Origin: Deltaproteobacteria bacterium ADurb.Bin207
Lineage (GTDB): Bacteria > Myxococcota_A > Polyangia > Polyangiales > Polyangiaceae
DNA: 64,000 nucleotides
Reading direction: 5' to 3'
Assembly (NCBI GenBank): GCA_002070115.1
Contig: MWCO01000017.1
Location: forward strand, 1-64,000
Part shown: positions 17,683-26,440 of the stretch, in pieces
Layout: each line of letters opens with the position of its first letter
Numbering within the stretch: position 1 is the stretch's first letter
Position numbers and translations under genes: made by a program
Notes under the pieces: model-generated
What the model saw: the letters and a program-made list of their open reading frames with translations, nothing else
What the model was told of the DNA's origin: nothing
The model's database searches: none

Positions 17683-19680
17683 ATGATGGCAAGTAGTGAG
17701 CTTCTTTCCCCCTGTTGTTCGAAATGCAAGCATTCGCCCGCGGACCCTTGCCGTGACCGGATTCCCTGTCTTCAGCGAGGGCCGCTCTGCCATGACGATG
17801 ACTCTTGTCGTTCGCTGAAATCGGCTCGTTGGGAGCGTGCCCGACGGGGTGGAACCGGCACGATCCTATGGGTAGGCGCGGGGACGTGTGGTCGAGCGAA
17901 CGGGGCGTTGCGGGTGCTCGATACAATAAAAACTTATTTGCAAGACCGAAACATCGAGGCTCAGGTCGTGCAAGTGGGATGTTTGGGAAACTGCCAACAA
18001 GAAGTGCTGGTGGATATCCATGTAGATGGAAGTCCACGTTTTTGTTACGGAAATATTGGTGTCGACGATGTCCCGGGGCTGTTGGATTCCGTGCTGGCGC
18101 AGGGGGAATACCGTCATCCCCGCTTGATTGGCCGCCATGGAGGACCTGAAGTGGGGTTCGAGGATATTCCCGAGGTATTTCATACCCCTTATTTTGCTCT
18201 CCAGACGCGAAATGTATTGGAACGCTGTGGTCTTTTGGATCCGGAGAGTCTTGATGCGGCGTTGTCTTGGAGGGCTTTCGAGGCGGCGGCGCGGGCCCTT
18301 ACCACACTGACCCCCGAGGAAGTATGCGACGAAGTGGAAAGGGCGGGACTGCGAGGGCGAGGGGGTGCGGGATTTCCCACCGGGAAAAAGTGGCGCGTGG
18401 CCTTGCGGACCCCAAGTGCACAAAAATACCTGATTTGTAATGCCGACGAGGGGGATCCGGGGGCTTTCATGGATCGGGCGCTGCTGGAAAGCGACCCGTT
18501 TCGCATCATCGAAGGCATGCTGATTGCCGCGTATGCCATCGGCGCCACCCAGGGATACGTCTATTGTCGTGCTGAATACCCCCTTGCGATCGAACGCCTG
18601 GAAAAGGCCATCGCTCAATGCAGGGAGGCCGGCCTGTTAGGGAAAAATATTCTCGGATCCTTGGTGGACTTCGATATTACCATCAAGCAAGGGGCGGGAG
18701 CTTTCGTGTGCGGAGAGGAAACAGCTATCTTGCACTCCATCGAAGGGGGACGCGGCATGCCCCGTCCAAGACCGCCGTTTCCCGCTACCTCTGGCCTTTT
18801 TGGCAAGCCCACCATCCTCAATAACGTGGAGACGCTGGCGAATGTACCGTCGATCCTGCTTCGGGGCGCCGATTGGTTTCACAGCTTGGGCCTTGATGGC
18901 GCTGCGGGGACGAAGGTCTTTGCCCTCAGCGGTGCCGTGAAAAACACCGGGCTGGTCGAAGTGCCTGTCGGGACCTCCTTGCGACGCATCGTAGGCGAGA
19001 TTGGAGGCGGTGCGCCGGAGCCGCATCGCATCAAGGCCGTGCAAATCGGAGGCCCCAGCGGCGGCTGCATTCCCGAGGCTTTGCTCGATGTCGCGGTGGA
19101 CTATGGAGCCTTGCAACGGCTCGGCGCCATGATGGGATCCGGGGGATTGGTGCTCATGGACGAGCGTTCGTGCATGGTCGATGTTGCCAAGTTTTTTATG
19201 GAATTCGTTCGAAACGAGTCCTGTGGCAAATGCGCGCCCTGCCGAGAAGGCACCACGCGCATGCACGAAATCCTGACGTTGGTGGCAGAGCGTCCGGTCG
19301 GCTCCGATCTTCGTCGCCTCGAGCGGCTTCAAGCCATGCTGTATCTCGAGGAACTGGCCACCACCGTCCGTGACGCTTCCCTTTGTGGGCTCGGTCAATC
19401 CGCTCCGAACCCGGTCTTGTCCACCCTTCGGTTTTTCCGTGAAGAAGTGGAAGCCCACATTCTCGAAGGTCGCTGCCCTGCCGGTGCGTGCCAGGGATTA
19501 CGAGTCTATGAGATTGATAATGAGCGCTGCATTGGCTGCTTGCTTTGCAAAAAACAATGCCCTTCCGGCGCCATTGTCGGCGAACGGAAACACGCCCATT
19601 ACATCGTAGTGGATTCCTGCGTTGGTTGTGGAAGTTGCGTCGAGGTTTGTCCCAAGGACGCCATTCACCGCGCGGCTTGA
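17683..19680 (+). CDS. hydB: NADH-linked hydrogenase flavoprotein subunit (NuoF/HydB-like)
   Basis: 665 residues. Seen in order: an unusual N-terminal stretch with seven cysteines in the first 42 residues; a thioredoxin-like [2Fe-2S] part with only three of the four usual cysteines (C69, C100, C104); FMN and NADH binding motifs RGRGGAGFPTGKKW and NADEGDPGAF; GAGAFVCGEETAILHSIEG; the [4Fe-4S] motif SCGKCAPCREGT; and two C-terminal [4Fe-4S] ferredoxin motifs (CIGCLLCKKQCP and CVGCGSCVEVCP). It oxidises or makes NAD(P)H and exchanges electrons with HydA and ferredoxin, the site of flavin-based bifurcation in trimeric hydrogenases. Whether this one bifurcates is inference. ATG 17686 is an equal start candidate. 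Confidence 0.93.
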   Translation: MMASSELLSPCCSKCKHSPADPCRDRIPCLQRGPLCHDDDSCRSLKSARWERARRGGTGTILWVGAGTCGRANGALRVLDTIKTYLQDRNIEAQVVQVGCLGNCQQEVLVDIHVDGSPRFCYGNIGVDDVPGLLDSVLAQGEYRHPRLIGRHGGPEVGFEDIPEVFHTPYFALQTRNVLERCGLLDPESLDAALSWRAFEAAARALTTLTPEEVCDEVERAGLRGRGGAGFPTGKKWRVALRTPSAQKYLICNADEGDPGAFMDRALLESDPFRIIEGMLIAAYAIGATQGYVYCRAEYPLAIERLEKAIAQCREAGLLGKNILGSLVDFDITIKQGAGAFVCGEETAILHSIEGGRGMPRPRPPFPATSGLFGKPTILNNVETLANVPSILLRGADWFHSLGLDGAAGTKVFALSGAVKNTGLVEVPVGTSLRRIVGEIGGGAPEPHRIKAVQIGGPSGGCIPEALLDVAVDYGALQRLGAMMGSGGLVLMDERSCMVDVAKFFMEFVRNESCGKCAPCREGTTRMHEILTLVAERPVGSDLRRLERLQAMLYLEELATTVRDASLCGLGQSAPNPVLSTLRFFREEVEAHILEGRCPAGACQGLRVYEIDNERCIGCLLCKKQCPSGAIVGERKHAHYIVVDSCVGCGSCVEVCPKDAIHRAA

Positions 19681-19701
19681 GCCGCGAGTCGAGGTCGAAG
19701 C

Positions 19702-21411
19702 ATGAGCATCGTCATTGATGGCATTACCGTTGACACCTCCCCGGGCGAGACCGTCCTTACCGCTGCCAAGCGCGCGGGTATCGAGATCCCAAGCCTTTGT
19801 GTCCTTCCCTGCGCTTCCACGCCGGCGGGCGCATGCCGCCTATGCCTTGTCGAGGTGGAAGGGGAATCCCGTTTGCAAACGAGTTGTACCCTTCCGGCTC
19901 GAGATGGTCTGGTCATTCGAGCCCACACGCCTCGCCTGCTCACCATTCGTCGTCATATCGTGGAATTGATGCTCTCGAATGCCAAGCACGATTGCGCTGT
20001 ATGTGCTCGCCAGGGAAGCTGCGAACTGGCCCATCTGGCGCGAAGGCTTGGCGTCCAACAGCGCAGATTCTCGGGGATTGAAAGAACGTGGCCGATCGAC
20101 ATCTCCTCGCCGGCGCTGACGCGAGATCCGAATAAATGCGTATTGTGCGGGCGCTGCGTCACCGTATGCCATCAAGGGCAAGGCGTGGGAGCCATCGACT
20201 TTGCGGGCCGGGGCTTCACCACACGGGTAAGTCCTGGATTTCATTCGAGTCTCAATGGTTCCGCCTGCGTGTTCTGCGGCCAATGCACCCGGGTTTGCCC
20301 CACCGGTGCCTTGATGGAAAAAAGCCATGTCGAGGGGGTGGTGCAGGCATTGGCCGACCCGGATTGTTTCGTCGTTGCGCAAATTGCCCCCGCCATCCCC
20401 GCCACCCTTGCCGAGGGCGGACCTGAAGAGCCCTTGGCCACGACACTCGAGCGTCTTTGCGACGTGTTGCACCGAATCGGCTTCCACGCCGTTTTCGATA
20501 CCACGTTTGCGGCGGATCTCACGGTTGTGGAGGAAGCTACCGAACTGGTCGAGCGCATTCGCCATGGCGGCGTTCTTCCCATGTTTACAAGCTGCTCTCC
20601 GGCGTGGGTCCATTACGTGGAGACGCACGCCCCCCACCTCATCGCTCACCTTTCCACGTGCAAATCGCCCCAGCAAATGGCTGCCTCGCTCATCAAACGG
20701 GTGCTACCCTCCCGCCTCGACCCCAAACCGCGTCGCATCGTCAGTGTCTCCATCATGCCCTGCACGGCGAAAAAAGCCGAGGCCAGCGACCAAGGGGAAG
20801 TGGACTTCGTGCTCACCACGCGAGAGTTGATCAAATTGATGGAACGGTTCGGAATCGATTGGGCCCGAAGCGTCGGGCGTCGTCCGTTGGATTCACCGTT
20901 TGCGGACTCGACGGGAGCCGGAAGGCTATTTGGAGGAACCGGTGGGGTCATGGAAGCGGCGATCCGAACGGTTCACAAGCTGATCACCGATAAGGATTTG
21001 CGGGACGGTTGGAAAATACCTGGCGCGCGAGGGATGGGGCCGATTCGAGATTTCTCCTTGAATATCGAAGGGTTAGATCTTGGGTTCGCCGTGGTGAGCG
21101 GCATCGGTCATGTCCCTGCCCTGCTGAAGGACATTGAGGCCAAACGTCTGTCTGTGCATTTCGTTGAGGTCATGTCCTGTCCCGGAGGATGCGTGGCGGG
21201 CGGTGGACAGCCTTACGATACGAATGTCGACTCGGTTCAGCAGCGCATCGCGCGATTGCAAGAAGCGGATCGACGGGCGCGACAGCGCGGCTCGCATACA
21301 AGTCCTGCGATTGCAGCGCTTTACGAGCAGGTGTTTGGCGTTGCGGGAGGAGAGGCGAGTCACCGTCTGCTCCATCGGCATTACGTCGACCGCAGTGTAG
21401 AGGAAGGATGA
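19702..21411 (+). CDS. hydA: [FeFe] hydrogenase catalytic subunit HydA (trimeric type)
   Basis: 569 residues. Seen in order: plant-type [2Fe-2S] cysteines (C33, C37, C45, C48, C62), a His/Cys [4Fe-4S] site (H96, C98, C101, C107), two ferredoxin [4Fe-4S] motifs (C146-C156, C189-C199), and the H-cluster domain with TSCSPAW (C298), MPCTAKKAE (C354) and EVMSCPGGCVAGGGQP (C493, C497). It interconverts protons and H2. The first H-cluster motif carries Ser where classic enzymes have the second Cys of TSCCP; see findings. The active site needs HydE, HydF and HydG, which are not in this window. Its TGA overlaps the next ATG. Confidence 0.95.
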   Translation: MSIVIDGITVDTSPGETVLTAAKRAGIEIPSLCVLPCASTPAGACRLCLVEVEGESRLQTSCTLPARDGLVIRAHTPRLLTIRRHIVELMLSNAKHDCAVCARQGSCELAHLARRLGVQQRRFSGIERTWPIDISSPALTRDPNKCVLCGRCVTVCHQGQGVGAIDFAGRGFTTRVSPGFHSSLNGSACVFCGQCTRVCPTGALMEKSHVEGVVQALADPDCFVVAQIAPAIPATLAEGGPEEPLATTLERLCDVLHRIGFHAVFDTTFAADLTVVEEATELVERIRHGGVLPMFTSCSPAWVHYVETHAPHLIAHLSTCKSPQQMAASLIKRVLPSRLDPKPRRIVSVSIMPCTAKKAEASDQGEVDFVLTTRELIKLMERFGIDWARSVGRRPLDSPFADSTGAGRLFGGTGGVMEAAIRTVHKLITDKDLRDGWKIPGARGMGPIRDFSLNIEGLDLGFAVVSGIGHVPALLKDIEAKRLSVHFVEVMSCPGGCVAGGGQPYDTNVDSVQQRIARLQEADRRARQRGSHTSPAIAALYEQVFGVAGGEASHRLLHRHYVDRSVEEG

Positions 21412-23456
21412 AAGGACTCATGAACGCAGCTCCCGTCCATGAAGGACGAGGTGAGGAAAGCGGCAACGTGATTAGTACGGTGTTGGGCAAGTGCCGTCGG
21501 TGCTTCACGTGTGTGCGGGCCTGTCCGGCGAAGGCGATACGGTTCGAGCAGGGGCAGGCGAGGGTGGTGGAAGAGCGATGTATCGCTTGCGGCAATTGTG
21601 TCGTGGTATGTGCGCAACACGCGAAAGAGTACCGGTCGGGATTGGAGAAAACGCTCGAGTTGCTTGGCGGGGAGCAGCCGGTGGCGGCGTTGGTGGCACC
21701 ATCGTTTCCCGCGGAGTTTTTCGAATTGGATGCGCAACGACTCGTGGGAGCGCTTCGCAAACTGGGCTTTGCCTACGTGGTGGAGGTGGCTCATGGGGCT
21801 GATTTGGTGAGCGCGGCCTATCAGCGACAGATGCCGCATAGGAAAGGGCCATGCATTGCTTCGGCGTGTCCCGCGGTGAACGAGTACATTCGAAAATACG
21901 CCCCCCATTTGGTCGAGAAGCTGATTCCGGTCGTGTCGCCGATGATTGCGACGGCTCGTGCCGTGCATGCGGTATATGGCGAACACGTTCGCTGTGTGTT
22001 CATGGGTCCGTGTGTGGCGAAAAAGCGCGAGGCATGGGATCCGCAAGTGGCGGGGGAGGTCGACGAGGTTCTTACCTTTCGCGAAGTGCGCTCGTTGTTC
22101 GAGCGTCAAGGGATTGTCTTGGACCAGCAGCAGGACAGTGATTTCGATCCTCCCCGGGCGGGGTTGGGACGGTTGTATCCGTTGGTGGGAGGATTGCTCA
22201 AAGCCATGGGGCACGAGCGCAATCTTTTACAACCGGAAGCCATCGTCATCAGCGGTCATCAAGAGACACTCGAAGTATTGGGCAAGCTGTCTGGTGATGA
22301 ATCTTTTGCTTCTCTCATCGAGCCGTTGATGTGCCGCGGTTGTTATTCGGGGCCGGGGATGAGTCCCGGACGGCAACGGTTCGAACGAAAACAAGCGGTG
22401 GTGGCATACGTTAGGGAGCAAATGAAACGCGGCTCGGAACAAGACCTTGCGCCATCGGGTGACGAGTCGATTTCGCTTTCGAGAGTGTTTGTACCGGACG
22501 AACGTCGTCTTGCGGAGCCCCCGGAAGCGGAGCTTCGACGCATTTTGGCGCAGACCAACAAGTTTTCGCCGAGCGATGAACTCAATTGTGGCGCGTGTGG
22601 TTATGCGACATGTCGAGAAAAAGCGGTGGCGGTGTATCACGGTCTTGCGGAAGACGCGATGTGTCTTCCGTTCATGCTCGAGGCGGCCGAGCGTGTATGT
22701 GAGGAATTGAAGCTGCCGTGGTTGGAATTGCGCGAGGTGCAAAGTCACCTGGTCAATTCGGAGAAGCTCGTTTCGCTCGGTCAAATGGCCGCGGGCATCG
22801 CTCATGAACTCAACAATCCTTTGGGAACGATCTTGCTTTATGCGGGCATCCTGAGAAAAAAGCTAGGAAACCGAGAGGATTTGCGCCACGACCTCGACCT
22901 TCTCTCGGACGAATCACAGCGCTGTAAGCGCATCATTGGTAGTTTGCTCGACTTCGCACGGCAGAATCGCGTCAAGCTCGAATCCGAAAAGGTGGCGCGT
23001 CTGTTTCGTGATGCGGTGGAAACGTCCTTGGCGAATCGAGATCCGAACCTGCAAGTGCGGGTCGAGGTATCCGACGATCTGCAAGTGGAGGTGGATCGCG
23101 ACCAGCTTCGTCAAGTGCTCGACAATCTATGCAAGAACGCCGCGGAGGCGATGGAGGGACGCCAAGGCCATATCGTGTTGCGGGGCAGGGATGGACCGCG
23201 GGAGGGGACGGTGATTCTGAGCGTTTCGGACCAGGGCTGTGGGATGTCGAAAGAAGCGCAAGATATGATTTTTCAACCGTTTTTTACGACCAAGCGCATT
23301 GGAAAAGGGACGGGGCTGGGACTTCCGATTGCCTATGGAATCATCAAGATGCACCACGGAAGGATTTGGGTGGAGTCCGAAATCGGCGTGGGCACGACCG
23401 TGTTCATCGAGCTGCCGAGGCATCGAGCCCAGGTAGCGAGGAGTGTGATCGAATGA
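21408..23456 (+). CDS. hydrogenase-derived sensor fused to histidine kinase (HydS-HK)
   Basis: 682 residues. Domains seen: two ferredoxin [4Fe-4S] motifs (C29-C39, C58-C68); an [FeFe]-hydrogenase-like domain (about 80-340) with ASACPAV (C154), GPCVAKKRE (C202) and MCRGCYSGPG (C309, C312); a four-Cys Fe-S motif NCGACGYATC..C (C394, C397, C402, C419) of the PF04060 kind; then a histidine kinase with H466 in GIAHELNNPLG, N-box NLCKNAAEAM and GTGLGLPIAYG. The proton-relay Cys of the active enzyme is Ala here, as reported for sensory HydS hydrogenases, so I infer a sensor of H2 or redox state rather than an enzyme. Start ATG 21408 overlaps the hydA stop; ATG 21420 is the alternative. Confidence 0.9.
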   Translation: MKGLMNAAPVHEGRGEESGNVISTVLGKCRRCFTCVRACPAKAIRFEQGQARVVEERCIACGNCVVVCAQHAKEYRSGLEKTLELLGGEQPVAALVAPSFPAEFFELDAQRLVGALRKLGFAYVVEVAHGADLVSAAYQRQMPHRKGPCIASACPAVNEYIRKYAPHLVEKLIPVVSPMIATARAVHAVYGEHVRCVFMGPCVAKKREAWDPQVAGEVDEVLTFREVRSLFERQGIVLDQQQDSDFDPPRAGLGRLYPLVGGLLKAMGHERNLLQPEAIVISGHQETLEVLGKLSGDESFASLIEPLMCRGCYSGPGMSPGRQRFERKQAVVAYVREQMKRGSEQDLAPSGDESISLSRVFVPDERRLAEPPEAELRRILAQTNKFSPSDELNCGACGYATCREKAVAVYHGLAEDAMCLPFMLEAAERVCEELKLPWLELREVQSHLVNSEKLVSLGQMAAGIAHELNNPLGTILLYAGILRKKLGNREDLRHDLDLLSDESQRCKRIIGSLLDFARQNRVKLESEKVARLFRDAVETSLANRDPNLQVRVEVSDDLQVEVDRDQLRQVLDNLCKNAAEAMEGRQGHIVLRGRDGPREGTVILSVSDQGCGMSKEAQDMIFQPFFTTKRIGKGTGLGLPIAYGIIKMHHGRIWVESEIGVGTTVFIELPRHRAQVARSVIE

Positions 23457-23875
23457 GCCATACCATTGTATTCGTGGACGACGACCGGGACTTTCTTGCG
23501 GCGCAGTCGGCTTTTTTCGCCGCGCGGGGATATGTCGTGCATACGGCGGAACGCGAAGATCGCGCGTTGGAACTGCTGCATGAGATCACTCCGAACGTCA
23601 TCGTGCTCGACTTGATGATGGAACGGGCCGACACGGGCGTAGCTCTGAGCCATAAAATCCGCCAAATCGAAGCGCTCCGTGCTGTGCCGATCATTCTGCT
23701 CACCGGCGTCGTAGCAGCCACGGGTCGTCGGCTCGATCTCGATGTGGCAGCGCTTCGTCGTTGGGCGGGAATCGATGAATACCTGGACAAGCCGGTGACG
23801 GCCAGGCAGTTGCTTCGCGCGGTCGAGTCGCTGATCCATCGATCCAATCAAGATTCGGCGTCGGAGGAGGCATGA
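23453..23875 (+). CDS. single-domain response regulator (second of two in the operon)
   Basis: 140-residue CheY-like receiver: DDDRD acid pocket, phospho-acceptor Asp in VIVLDLMME, Thr in ILLTGV, Lys in LDKPV. No output domain. It overlaps both neighbours by ATGA, so its translation is tied to the sensor kinase before it and the PAS kinase after it. It is the natural phospho-acceptor of the hydrogenase-like kinase (inference) and is paralogous to the receiver that opens the operon. Confidence 0.9.
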   Translation: MSHTIVFVDDDRDFLAAQSAFFAARGYVVHTAEREDRALELLHEITPNVIVLDLMMERADTGVALSHKIRQIEALRAVPIILLTGVVAATGRRLDLDVAALRRWAGIDEYLDKPVTARQLLRAVESLIHRSNQDSASEEA

Positions 23876-25323
23876 CAGGCACTGTTCTCGTCATCGAGGA
23901 TGAATACGGTGTGCGGACGGGGATTGAACAAATCCTTCGGATGGAGGGTTTTGAAGTGTGGTCGGCCGCATGCGCTCGTGAGGCGATCGATCACTTGAAG
24001 ACCAAAACGTTCGATGTTGCCCTCATCGACTATCAGCTTCCAGACGTGGATGGTCTCACGCTGCTTCATCAGATCCAACAGCATGACGGTTTGACCAAGA
24101 CGTGTATGATCACGGCGTATGCGAACATCGACATGGCGATTGCCGCTACGCGGCAGGGGGTGGATTTTTTTCTACCCAAACCTTTCACGCCAGAGGATTT
24201 GGTGGGTGTCGTCAACAATTTGTTGAAACGACGTCACGTGGAGATCGAGGCGGCACGGCTTCGAGAGGCTCATGAAGCGAGTCTGATCGCTTTGGCTTCG
24301 GAGAAAAGCCAGACGCACTCGTTGGTAAGTTGTTTGCGGGATGCGGTTCTGGTGGTCAATGCGGCGGGGCATGTCGTGTTGGTCAATCCCTCGATGGCGC
24401 GGTTGCTTGGATCGAATGCCGAGCAGGTCGTGGGTCAACCTGTGATGGATGTGCTTGCCGCTCCCGCATTTGGGCCACTGCGAGAACAACTGGAAACGCC
24501 GGAGGAAAAACGAGGCGTGTTCGAATGCGAGATCGACGATCGCGCGCATATGGTTCGCGTGGTGGTGTTTCGGGACGAAGAGGGAACGGCTCGTGGAAGT
24601 ATCGTAACGCTGTCGGATATCTCGGAAGTGCGTCGGTTGGCGGTGGAAAAGTCCCGATTTTTACGCACTCTCGTTCATGAATTGCGGTCCCCTCTCGGAG
24701 CGATTCGCTCTTTGCTCGAAGTCGTGATGGATCGAAGCTTGGGCGAAGAGATGAATGCGTATGATTCGTTTTTACAACGAGCGGATGCGCGTATTGAAAA
24801 CCTGGTGGGTATGGTTGGGCAATTGCTCACGTTGTCTCGGGTCGATGAACAGCGAACCACCGAAAGTTGCGAACCCATGGCTCCCGCCCAGGTCGTGGAA
24901 GAGGTCGCAAAACTCTACGAAGACCAAGCGAGAAGTCGAGGGATCACGATCCGCTGCACGCTGTCGGATGGCGATGAGCGCGTACGATTGGACCGCGATG
25001 AATGGCAGACGATCGTGGGCAATCTCATCGGAAACGCCGTCAAGTACAACAAGCCGAATGGCATGGTGGAGATTGTCTTGCAGCGTGAGCAAGGCTGGCT
25101 TCGGCTCGATGTGCGGGATACGGGCATTGGGATGTCATCGGATGGCGCGCGGCGCGTATTCGAGGAATTTTATCGAGAACGACGGGCGGAGACCCGCGAT
25201 ACCGAAGGCAATGGTCTTGGTCTTTCCATCGTTCAGCGATTGGTGCAGCGAAAGGGAGGGAGCATCGACGTTTCTTCGGTGCTTGGGGAAGGGACGAGCT
25301 TTTGCGTACGGCTGCCTGTATGA
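23872..25323 (+). CDS. receiver-PAS-histidine kinase
   Basis: 483 residues. Order: receiver (1-120; IEDE, Asp in ALIDYQLPD, Thr in MITAYAN, Lys in LPKPF), PAS (about 150-255; VVNAAGHVVLVNPSMARLLG), HisKA with His in LVHELRSPLGAI, and HATPase with NLIGNAVKYN, DTGIGM and GNGLGLSIV. No membrane segment, so cytoplasmic. The N-terminal receiver allows input from another kinase, such as the hydrogenase-like one, making this a phosphorelay step. It is the last gene of the hydrogenase operon, stopping 1 bp before the convergent GH114 gene. Confidence 0.9.
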   Translation: MTGTVLVIEDEYGVRTGIEQILRMEGFEVWSAACAREAIDHLKTKTFDVALIDYQLPDVDGLTLLHQIQQHDGLTKTCMITAYANIDMAIAATRQGVDFFLPKPFTPEDLVGVVNNLLKRRHVEIEAARLREAHEASLIALASEKSQTHSLVSCLRDAVLVVNAAGHVVLVNPSMARLLGSNAEQVVGQPVMDVLAAPAFGPLREQLETPEEKRGVFECEIDDRAHMVRVVVFRDEEGTARGSIVTLSDISEVRRLAVEKSRFLRTLVHELRSPLGAIRSLLEVVMDRSLGEEMNAYDSFLQRADARIENLVGMVGQLLTLSRVDEQRTTESCEPMAPAQVVEEVAKLYEDQARSRGITIRCTLSDGDERVRLDRDEWQTIVGNLIGNAVKYNKPNGMVEIVLQREQGWLRLDVRDTGIGMSSDGARRVFEEFYRERRAETRDTEGNGLGLSIVQRLVQRKGGSIDVSSVLGEGTSFCVRLPV

Positions 25324-25324
25324 A

Positions 25325-26278
25325 TCAAGGGCAGGCTACTCGCCATGCATCTAGATCGAGTTTTTTGATCAACGTGGAGAACTTCAGCGGAGCGGTTTTG
25401 GGACATACCGTGTTGGCGAGGCTCGCATTACCGTATTCCACGTGAAATACGGCCTTATTGGCGTTGATGAAAGGAAGCAACGCGTCGCACTCGTCCCATT
25501 CGAGGCATTGTTCGTTCAGCGCCCAGTCGAAGTCTTGGACGAGGGCAGAAACTTGGTCGAGGTCGTTTTTCAGTCCGATCGACAGGCCTCGATCGTGCGC
25601 TTCTTTTGCAAGAAAACGATTGTAGTCGAGCTGATCGGAGGCTTTGAGGGGGAAGCCGGAGTCGTTGGCATACCCGTCGACATTGTCGGGTTCGACTCCG
25701 TCACATCCTTTGGTTACCGCTCGTTCGAGGCGTATTTTCATGAGATTTCGGACTTCCGAACTTCGGATATCGAGCCACTTCTCGTCGGGCCAACCGTCGA
25801 GTGTCTTTCCGAGTACGGAGGAAGGGAAGCTATTGGCGTCCTCTCGCCAGTTTTCCCATGATCCAGCGGAAAAATAGCAAATAACGATACGGCCCTGCTG
25901 CTGTAGGGCTTGGATGGTGGCTTGAGAGGTTTCGAATAAATCAATGTCGTACATGGTCACGTCGACCGATGTGTCGATCGTTCCGGTGAGTTGCCATTGC
26001 CACGATGTTTTGGGCGGAGGCTGCCAAATGGATGCGCCACCCGAGCCGCCGGAACCGCCCGAGCCGCCGGAACCGCCCGTTTCTCCAGCGCCTCCGGTTC
26101 CACCAGTTGCGCCCGCTCCCCCGTTACCCGCAGAGGGTCCACCGGAAGCACCTGCCGCGGAGGCTCCTCCAGTATTCGTGTTCGTTCCGGCGTTTCCACC
26201 GGACGATTCACTCGTGTTTTCATCATCTCCGCACGATAGGCAAAGCCCGGCGATGAGAGCCACCAAAGTGCCACGCAT
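25325..26278 (-). CDS. GH114-type (endo-alpha-1,4-polygalactosaminidase-like) lipoprotein
   Basis: 317 residues. A signal peptide with lipobox (LIAGLCLSCG) makes it a lipoprotein, followed by about 70 residues of Gly/Ala/Ser/Thr linker (GG[ST]GG repeats) and then a TIM-barrel of the GH114/TM1410 family: MYDIDLFE, IVICYFSAGSWENWR, WLDIRSSEV, GCDGVEPDNVDGY, and GLSIGLKNDL. Family members cleave alpha-1,4-galactosaminoglycan, often biofilm polymers. Start: the MRG at 26278 gives a normal signal peptide; a start five codons upstream is possible. Convergent with the hydrogenase operon. Confidence 0.85.
   Translation of the reverse strand: MRGTLVALIAGLCLSCGDDENTSESSGGNAGTNTNTGGASAAGASGGPSAGNGGAGATGGTGGAGETGGSGGSGGSGGSGGASIWQPPPKTSWQWQLTGTIDTSVDVTMYDIDLFETSQATIQALQQQGRIVICYFSAGSWENWREDANSFPSSVLGKTLDGWPDEKWLDIRSSEVRNLMKIRLERAVTKGCDGVEPDNVDGYANDSGFPLKASDQLDYNRFLAKEAHDRGLSIGLKNDLDQVSALVQDFDWALNEQCLEWDECDALLPFINANKAVFHVEYGNASLANTVCPKTAPLKFSTLIKKLDLDAWRVACP
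26041..26076. repeat. perfect 2 x 18-bp tandem repeat in GH114 linker
   Basis: Two identical 18-bp units (26041-26058 and 26059-26076) code for the GGSGGS part of the lipoprotein linker. Such repeats can change length by slippage. Confidence 0.8.
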
Positions 26279-26440
26279 GATGATCCGTCCCATGATTGCT
26301 CCTTCGTCGCGTAATCCTGCCCCACGGGTGGATGATATGCCAACGATTCACTCTTGGGGAAGTTCGAACTGAGCGCTCTTCTCACGGCTGGCGTTCGTGA
26401 TAGGGTCAGCGCGCTCAACTGCTGTCCAAGGAACAACGAG

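Noticed and set aside
16782-25323. Hydrogenase maturation genes hydE, hydF or hydG within the operon
   Set aside because: No radical-SAM or GTPase motif of these families appears in the operon; they must lie elsewhere if HydA is active.
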